Positions 56,602 to 64,000 of a stretch of DNA of 64,000 bases are shown in pieces; within the stretch, counting starts at the first letter, position 1, and every line of letters begins with the position of its first letter. Source of the stretch: Capsicum annuum (taxonomy: Eukaryota > Streptophyta > Magnoliopsida > Solanales > Solanaceae). The stretch lies in assembly GCF_002878395.1 (NCBI RefSeq), contig NC_061114.1, positions 163,043,884 through 163,107,883 of the forward strand, read 5' to 3'. The position numbers were made by a program, and so were the translations under genes. Below the pieces are notes generated by a model that was given only the letters and a program-made list of their open reading frames with translations, had not been told where the DNA came from and ran no database searches.

Positions 56602-57966
56602 CATTTTAGGAATTAATCCAATATTTTGCATACACAATATTTATATGGAAGAAGGATACAGACCTAGAGTGCAGCAACAAAGGAGGTTGAATCCTATGAT
56701 AAAGGAGGTGGTCTGGAAAGAAGTGATCAAATAGTTAGATAGTGGTATTGTCTACCTAATTTTCGATAGCAAATGGGTAAGTTCGATGCACTGTGTACCA
56801 AAGAAGATAGGAATGACTGTAGTGACAAATGATGATAATGAGTTGGTTCCAACACGTACAGTGACCGGTTGGAGAATATGTATAGATTATCGGATGTTGA
56901 ATGAAGCAACTCGTAAAGATCACTATCCAATTTCCTTCATTGATCAAATGCAGGATAGATTGGTAGGGCAAAAGTATTATTTTTTTTGGATGGATACTCT
57001 GGCTATAATCAGATAAGCATAGCACCGGAAGACCAAGAAAAGACAATGTTCATTTGTCCATACGGTACATATACTTTCAAACGCATGCCCTTTAACTTAT
57101 GCAATTCACCTGCTACATTTCAAAGGTGTACGATAGTGATATTCTCGGACATGGTGGAGGAATTTATGGAGGTATTCAAGGATGATTTCTCTGTGTATGG
57201 GAATTCATTTGAAAAATGTTTGCAAAATCTCGATAAAGTTCTAGCTCGATGCAAAGAAATAAACTTGGTGTTGAATTGGGAAAAGTGTCATTTTATGGTT
57301 AAGGAAGGAATTGTCTTAGGCCATAAAGTGTCATGCAAAGGGCTGGAAGTTGACAAAGCAAAGGTTGAAGTGATTGAAAAGTTACCTCATCCAGTTACCG
57401 TCAAAGACGTGTGAAGCTTTTTGGGACATGCTGGGTTCTATAGATGATTCATTCAAGATTTCTCAAAGATTGCAAGTCCCATGTGCAAATTTTTAGAGAA
57501 AGAAGCCAAGTTCAAATTTGGAGATGATTGCCATGAAGCTTTTGAAAATCTTAAGAAGAAGTTGACGGAAGCACATATTTTGATCGCACCAGATTGGGAG
57601 TTACCTTTTGAGCTAATATGTGATGCTAGTGATATTATAGTGGGAGCAATGTTGGGTCAGAGAAAAGAAAAGATATTTCGATCAATCTATTATGCTAGCA
57701 AGGTACTGAATGATGCTCAAGTTAACTGCACAATTATAGAGAAAGAGATGTTAGTTGTGGTATATGCATTCGATAAGTTTCGATCTTACTTAATTGGTAC
57801 CAAGGTCATTGTTCATACAGACTATGCTGCTATTAAGTATCTTGTGAACAAAAAAAATGCAAAGCCACGACTAATTAGGTGGATTCTACTACTTCAAGAA
57901 TTCGATCTTGAGGTGCGTGATAAAGGGGAGTTAAAAATCAAGTTGCTAATCACTTGTCAAGGCTAG
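56602..57966 (+). pseudogene. pol: Athila-2 reverse transcriptase / RNase H
   Basis: RT begins after a TGA and reads KEVIKXLDSGIVY (X a stop), KWVSSMHCVPKKIGMTVV, RTVTGWRICIDYRMLNEATR, then shifts frame near 56975-57005 into DGYSGYNQISIAPEDQEKT. The catalytic loop is VFKDDFSVYG, with Lys where Met or Tyr is usual, but both Asp are kept. A TGA at 57412 breaks VKDVXSFLGHAG (X the stop). RNase H (57600-57900) keeps [18 protein letters not shown] and [13 protein letters not shown], that is Asp, Glu and Asp. A shift near 57930 separates it from integrase. Confidence 0.88.
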
Positions 57967-59337
57967 AAAATTGAGACCATATTGTGGATGACTTTCAGAG
58001 TATCAAGGAAGATAATCTGATGAGAAGTTGTTGTTATTAGAAGAAGTTGAGTTCCCATGGTATGCTGACATTGTAAAACTGATAGTTTGTGGGGTGTATC
58101 CTTCCGAAACCACCTCGCATCAAAGGAAAAAATTACTCCATGATTCTCGTACTTATATTTGGGATGAACCATACCTTTTCAAGCAGGGTCCAGATGGAGT
58201 AATTCGTAGGTGTATCCCAGAGGCTGAATTTTCAAAGATGTTACAAGATTACCACTCATTTTCATATGGTGGACATCATGGGGGTGAAAGGACTGCGAGG
58301 AAAGTGTTGCAATCAGGATTTTTTTGGCCGACTCTGTTTAGAGATGCAGTGGTATTTGTAAAGAGTTATGATCAATGTCAAAGGTTGGGTACTATATCTA
58401 GGCGTCATGAAATGCTCCTGAAGAATATTTTAGAAGTAGAAGTGTTTGATGTTTGGGGCATTGATTTCATGGCCCCTTTCCACCTTTGAAAGGTAATTTG
58501 TACATTCTTGTTGCAGTTGACTATGTCTCTAAATGGGTGGAAGCTATGGCGAGTCCGACTAATGATGCAAGAGTGGTGTTGAAGTTTGTGAAGAAAATAT
58601 TTTCTAGATTTGGTACGCCAAGAGCAATAATTAGTGATGGAGGTACGCACTTTATCAACAACTAGTTTAAGAATCTTCTTGCTAAATATGGTGTTCGGCA
58701 CAAGGTTGCCACTGCATACCATCCTCAAACAACTGGACAAGTAGAGGTATCCAATCGGGAGATTAAGCAAATACATCAGAAGACCGTGAATGGGCAGAGA
58801 AAAGATTGGGCGGATAAGCTGGATGATGCACTTTGGGCATATCAAACAGCGTACAAAATGCCCATTGGGACATCTCCATATCACTTAGTGTATGGTAAGG
58901 CGTGTCATCTTTCTATAAAGTTGGAACACCAAGCATATTGGGCTATGAAGAAGATGAATTTTGAGATAACAGCGGCGGGAGAAAGAAGGTTATTGCAACT
59001 AAATGAGCTTGATGAGTTTAGACTCCACAACTATGAAAATTCCAAGCTTTACAAGGAGAAGACCAAAAGATGGCATGACAAGAAAATTCAAGTTAGGGAA
59101 TTTGAACCCGGACAACTTGTGTTGTTGTTTAATTCACGGCTTAAGTTATTTCCGAGTAAATTACGATCGAAATGGTATGGGCCTTTTGAGGTAGCATGCA
59201 TGACACCTCATAGAGTTGTGGATTTATGGAATAAAGAGAAGACGGAGAAGTTCCTTGTGAATGGACAGCGTGTAAAGCATTATTGGGCGAATCATCCAGA
59301 CAAGCACAAGGAATCTATCACTTTTGTTGATAAGTGA
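57967..59337 (+). pseudogene. int: Athila-2 integrase
   Basis: Two frames make up integrase. The first (58028-58489) has IWDEPYLFKQGPDGVIRRC and the HHCC region HSFSYGGHHGG ... SYDQCQRLG, where the first Cys is Tyr. It shifts near 58480. The second continues [28 protein letters not shown] and VSNREIKQI, which gives a complete D-D-E triad. A TAG lies at 58663. The C-terminal part is open to 59337, with [20 protein letters not shown] and [10 protein letters not shown]. It has one shift, one stop and one lost zinc ligand. Confidence 0.88.
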
Positions 59338-60127
59338 TGATGAGCTGAGTCGTGCCACAATGTAAAAGAAGGCGCTATGTGGGAGGCAACTCACACATGT
59401 ATTGTAATAGGTAGTTTAATTTTTCACATGTAAAATTAAAAAGAAAAAAAAATACAAAAAAAATGAGTCATGCCACGACTAAAACTAAGGCGTTGAGTAG
59501 GAGACAACCCATTTTTACTTATAATTTTTGTTGTTTATGTTTGAGATTGCAGGGAATTTCAAAGTGAAATGAGAAGATTATCACATTTGAGGAAAGAAAT
59601 CAGGTTTGCAAAATGGTATGTGTAAGTGGGGATTTTCTCAGGCAAGAAAAGAGTGAGAATGACATAAGGAATCTGATTTTGAAGCATGGAGCGATGCGGA
59701 ACTGGTATTTTGACAATTGTCAAATTCAAGTAAGGATACGCGATTTCCATCGCAATGTGGAGAAGTGTGAATTGAGAATTGTTAAATTCCAGTAGCCTAT
59801 CGCGATTTTCATCACGGTGCGTAGCTTGGAAAATTGACAATTGTCAATTTATAGTGACTAAACGTGAAAACTACCGTAACGCGGTGGGCAATTAAATGGC
59901 AATTGGCATTATCCATTAGGTCTACGCGATCCTACCGCATCACGAAGTGGGATAAAATCGGACATAAATATTTCATTAAACCTAACCCAACCCGACCCTC
60001 TATAAATATACCCTCAAAAACTCTAAACCATTTTATTTCAACATCAGCGCCACCCTCTCACTCCCTATCTGATAAACTTCTACAATTTTTCACTTTCTTT
60101 TATCCTTCTCTCACTTTTTGAGGCATA
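59338..60127 (+). promoter_or_regulatory. Athila-2 pol-env spacer with internal promoter candidate
   Basis: The first part holds two copies of the Athila post-pol motif (GAGTCGTGCCACAATG at 59346, GAGTCATGCCACGACT at 59465), each followed by a GGAGGCAACTCA / GGAGACAACCCA stretch. The part at 59650-59960 resembles the LTR U3 at 52560-52840, with ACGCGATTTCCATCGC, TATCGCGATTTTCATCACGG and GACAATTGTCAATT. A TATA box (TATAAATA, 60001-60008) follows, about 120 bases before the env-like start codon. The leader between is rich in C and T, like a plant 5' untranslated region. Confidence 0.6.
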
Positions 60128-61297
60128 ATGGAACCACAACTAAGCAAGGTCAAGGCAAAGGCAGGACCTTCTGCCCCTGCTAGAAAGAGAAGCAGACTAT
60201 CTGAAGGGCAATTAACTAGGGTGCCTAGAGCCCCTCCACTTCAGTGGGGGCAGGTTCGAAAATTTGACTTCAAGGTTGTACAAAATAATGGGAAGCAGTG
60301 ATATACTAAGCATACTAATGCTAAGAATATTTCAGAGGTATGTATTGATCATGCTAGCTTAATGAGAAAGTGTCCGTCTATGGTACGGAGAATCGAGGCA
60401 CTCAATATGAATTTTATTTTCCATCAACCGACTGAGAGTAATTTGCACCTTGTTAGAGAGTTTTATGCCAATTAGAGTCATCCTGAACATTTTTTGAAGG
60501 TTCGAGGGAAGGTGATTCGATTCACAGCTGCTGATGTTAACGATTTGTTGGGTATACCAGAATCAAACCTAAATTTCTTGAGGCAGCTTATTGTTTCTCC
60601 TCTATATGTGTACATTAGGCATTTGTTATGTGGTCAGCGATCTTCAACCCGTTGGACAAGGCATCGTGTTATAGGTTTGCATTCTTCTTTCCCCTACGCT
60701 CACATGAACAAGAAAGCAAGAATGTGGGGTCGTATTGTGTATGCATGCTTGATTCAAGGCAAGCATATGACTAAGGTGACTAGGGATAGGGTATGTTTGA
60801 TTTATGCCCTAATGTGTTCTGATGTGGAGGTAAATGTGGGGAGTGTAATTTTTTTTGCTATGAAGAAGGCGCGTACCTAGGTGGGTCATAGCTTTGGATT
60901 TAGAGGTTTGGTGACTAGATTTTTAAGAAGGCGTAGGGTGCATGAAGAGGAGCTGGATTATAAGCCTGAAGTAATCACTCACTCTATGGATATAACTACT
61001 GCAAGAAGCATATCTGGGGCATCTGGCCTAATTCTGACCATGATGGAGTGACAGACGAGAACTGATAAGGTGCTGGGTAGTCTGTATGGTCTCATGATGA
61101 TGATGACGAGAAAAAGAGGCAGACCAGCTACACCAGAGGAGCTCCATGCTGTAGAGCTCGACTATCCACTTGGTCACCATGCTAGGACCATGTTGAGGAT
61201 TAGCCCAGATTTTGTCGAGCTGGTTCATGACGATGTACCCACTGATGAAGAACACAGGTATAAGGATTCCGAGATAGATTCCGATGAAGAGATTTGA
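60128..61297 (+). pseudogene. Athila-2 env-like ORF, nearly open
   Basis: This is a 390-codon frame in a single phase, with only four stops (after NGKQ near 60300, FYAN near 60475, KKART near 60880 and MME near 61050). Each can come from one C-to-T or G-to-A change at a Gln, Arg or Trp codon. The N-terminus is basic, with PARKRSRLSEGQLTR. The centre has LHLVREFYAN, then VRGKVIRFTAADVNDLLGIP, the plant-transposon protein domain. A Met-rich stretch and an acidic tail (DEEHRYKDSEIDSDEE) end it. I see no signal peptide or clear membrane segment, so a true envelope role is doubtful. Function is unknown. Confidence 0.75.
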
Positions 61298-63200
61298 TGA
61301 TGATAGCGATGATGTGGATGTGGCTCTTGAAGACATGGTTGTTATAGTCTCGTTTGAGTGATCAGGAAGTATACTGCCACCCTACCATAAGCTTAATTGA
61401 AAGCACTGGGATAGTGTTTTATTTTAAGTTTAGGGGGGTGGGTTCGTATTCTGCTTTATCTTCATTTTTTTATATGGCTGAACAATTTTATTTTATTTTT
61501 TTCTGTTTTGATGTGTTTGCAAGTACTAGCTATTCGGAACACTGGTCTGTAATAGTTAGTAACTTTGACTTTGTGGATTGCAATATGCCCTCTTTGGCAT
61601 TTATCGCATATTGCTTCAATTTAAAGTATTATTTTATTGTTATTTTTGCCCTCATTGGCAAGTTTAGTTTCAACTAGTCACATTTACCTTTGCCCTCTTT
61701 GGTAATTATGAATAAACAGACATAGTTAGTTGCCATCCCCTATGATAGATGGATGACGACCGTCTTAAGGAGAGTGGTCGTACGAAGTAAAGAAATTTAG
61801 GAGAACCTAATCACTATCTTAGAGAAGTGTGTGAAATGGGCCATCTTTTCAGTAATTGAAACTAATTCTAGTAGCAATAACCAAAAGAGTGTTTTTATTT
61901 TAAGTACTGATGATTTAATCTCGATAAATGAAATTTGAAGTGTTGTCTTAATTTTGAATTCAATGAAGAACATGATTTGGAACCTTTGGTTGATTCCGCA
62001 CATGCACTGTGAGTGTGAGGATTTGTATATATTCTACATGAATAGAAATGACTAGAACTAGCCCGATGTGTCTACAAAGCGAAATAAAGGGTGTTGGGTG
62101 TAGGAGGTGATGTAGGCATTTCTTTGACAGCCTTGTTTCCAACTTAAATAGACCTTTCTTGGTTCATAGTCTTAGTCAGCCCTATTGAGCCTTTAGCCTT
62201 TTTCTTTGGTAGCCTGTTATGAAACCTTATCGTTTCTTTGCTAAATCGTAATTTGATCCAAATAAGCTCCTGAGCATTTTTAATATAAGACTGGGACGAG
62301 ATTATGAGCGAAAATGAGGAGCAGAAGAGGTAATCATCTGATGCCCCTAAAGCAGTTGTTATTAATGATTGATGATGCTGGGTTAATTGGGAGTTAGTAA
62401 AGAGAAGTGTTACAATGAACCTGTTTTGGCCCTGGTCCAGTTGGATAATGTGCACCTTAATGAAGGCTTTTCGCTTGAGTTAAGGGTGGCTATAATAGGG
62501 GTGCATAACATATATATAAAAAAAATAAAAAATAAAAAAAGAAGTATGTGGAAGGAATGACTAATACTCTTCACCTAATCTGAGAAAATAAGCTAATTGG
62601 AAAAGGTGCTGATAAATGAAAGAATGGGGAGAAATAGAATGATAAATTGGGGGTTGGGAAACAGAGTTAATTGATAATTTTTTCACTAAAACGCTTAGGA
62701 GCAATAGTCACTATTTCTTTAAATAGTACCTACCTGTCCTTAAGCCTTTATTACAACCCAAAAAAAACCTAGTTGATCATTCACCCAAACATCCGACTAT
62801 TAGTGGAGTAGTACACTAAGGGCAAACTTACGGTTTGTTCACTAGCATGTACGAATTCTTTGTTGAGAGCGGGTGATTTGATGTGATACTCCCCTATTGT
62901 TACATAGATATCATTGTGAGTTAATATTGGGAAAATTTTCTTGAGTTAGGATACAGGCGAATAAAATCCAGATTACTTATTATGTTTCTTTAATTGAGTT
63001 TGCCAACATGTTAGAAATTCATTATTAAATATAGAAGAATTTGTACTAAATTGTCTCATGAGCTTGGAACTGTTTCAACAAGATGATGTAAGAATACGTT
63101 ATTGCAAAGTGTAAGTGCCCATTGCAACATAACTTTGAGATTGTGATGTAAAGAGGAAGTAATTATGTTTTTGAATTTATGTGTTCGAGGACGAACAAGG
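61298..63200 (+). other. Athila-2 3' untranslated region
   Basis: No supported gene; the open frame at 61354-61677 shows no motif. The block at 62410-62506 is shared with the Athila-1 3' region. The end reads TGTGTTCGAGGACGAACAAGG (63180-63200), the usual Athila sequence before the polypurine tract, but the tract itself is missing. Confidence 0.65.
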
Positions 63201-64000
63201 TTTTAAATTTCTTTACTTCAAGTTTTGTTTTGGGTATGATTTATTACTTATTTTGGATGATGAATTCAAACATGAGTAGCTAAACACCTTATTTCTGGGG
63301 TTGAGGCTAAGAACATGATTACTCTTTAATGTTCTTATTCATAGTTTCTTTTAGGAGTATAATCTGGGTTGTTCTTAATTTCTTGAGCTTACTATTTTAA
63401 TGATTGGCCACCATTAGAATAAATTTATATTTCTATGTGAATCCGGGAGGAGAATCATAGGATAGAACAAAGAAATTAGGGAGCAAGGTTCTTATTCTTT
63501 TGTAAAATAAGGGATTTGAATTAGCATCTAGTATAGGGATATACCTAGAAGCCTTCCTTGGTTCACTTGTAAGAAGACAACTTCATGAATCTAGAAGATT
63601 TGTTATAACTCTCCGAGAGTTGTAGTTACAATATTCAATAGATAGAAGATTTGAGGTCGGAAAACCAAGATCATGGCATAACCCTTGCGAACCAGCAACC
63701 CGATAACCAATTAGACTATGATAAGAATAGAGAATTGTATGACTGTTCACAATACCTCAACCTTGGAATCGTCCTCATCATTGATTACAACCGTTGCTTG
63801 CTTTGCTCTAGTTATAATTAATTATTTCTTGTTTAGTAATTTATATTTTATTTACAGAATCAAATTAATCTTGATACCATCAAACAATTAATACTCAATA
63901 GTCTTGAACTAAAGATTGAATAAATTTCTAGTTTATTGATCCTCGAGGGAACGATGTCTGACTGTCTAAGTCATTATATTACTTGCACAATCACGTACAC
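63201..64000 (+). mobile_element. Athila-2 3' LTR, lacking U3 (cut by window edge)
   Basis: From 63201 (TTTTAAATTTCTTTACTTC) the sequence matches 52981-53780 at high identity. The 5' LTR has about 550-580 bp of U3 and early R to the left of this point, with the TATA box; these are absent here. The join has TTTTAA shared by both sides. The LTR end and target duplication lie outside the window. Confidence 0.85.

Noticed and set aside
58405..58884. 159-codon minus-strand open frame
   Set aside because: It is antisense to the Athila-2 integrase core, which is clearly the coding strand.
61354..61677. 107-codon plus-strand open frame after the env-like ORF
   Set aside because: It is Phe/Tyr-rich and AT-rich with no motif, so it is probably chance. 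A membrane protein cannot be fully excluded.

Overview
This window is plant nuclear heterochromatin made almost entirely of mobile DNA. It holds no intact host gene, no tRNA or rRNA gene and nothing bacterial. The element mix (Athila, Tat/Ogre and Tekay/Del Gypsy retrotransposons, LINE fragments, a foldback-like element and an endogenous caulimovirid laid out like tobacco vein clearing virus and its relatives) suggests a dicot, most likely in the Solanaceae. The family placement is inference. The elements were named from primer-binding sites, terminal bases and protein motifs read by eye.

The left 50 kb is a nest. The outermost layer is a Tekay-like element on the minus strand (1-2845 plus 42670-49917) that has gag remnants but no visible pol. 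An Athila-type element on the plus strand (Athila-1, 2846-15323 plus 40132-42669) sits inside it. Athila-1 contains a solo LTR (6422-7922) in its gag-pro junction and a Tat/Ogre-type element (15324-40131) in its 3' untranslated region. The Tat element has gag, a 70-bp tandem array and no pol. Its 3' LTR is interrupted at 28009-39219 by a foldback-like element with a 112-bp repeat array and by an endogenous pararetrovirus (EPRV, minus strand, 30577-39196).

The EPRV is close to one full genome length, opened at the tRNA-Met primer site, with 30 bp repeated at both ends. In transcription order it holds a TATA box, a leader with short ORFs, a row of small ORFs joined by overlapping stop/start codons, coat protein, movement protein with a protease-like tail, protease, reverse transcriptase/RNase H, and a transactivator-position ORF. 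The coat protein, protease and transactivator frames are broken. The RT/RNase H and movement frames are open.

The region 49918-52330 holds degenerate LINE pieces and a second foldback fragment. From about 52.4 kb to the window end lies Athila-2 on the plus strand: 5' LTR, tRNA-Asp-type PBS, gag, protease, RT/RNase H, integrase, an internal TATA-bearing spacer, an env-like ORF, a long 3' untranslated region, and a 3' LTR that starts inside R and runs off the window. All reading frames of Athila-1 and most of Athila-2 carry stops and frameshifts. One stretch (26137-26389, with 100 N) looks like an assembly problem.
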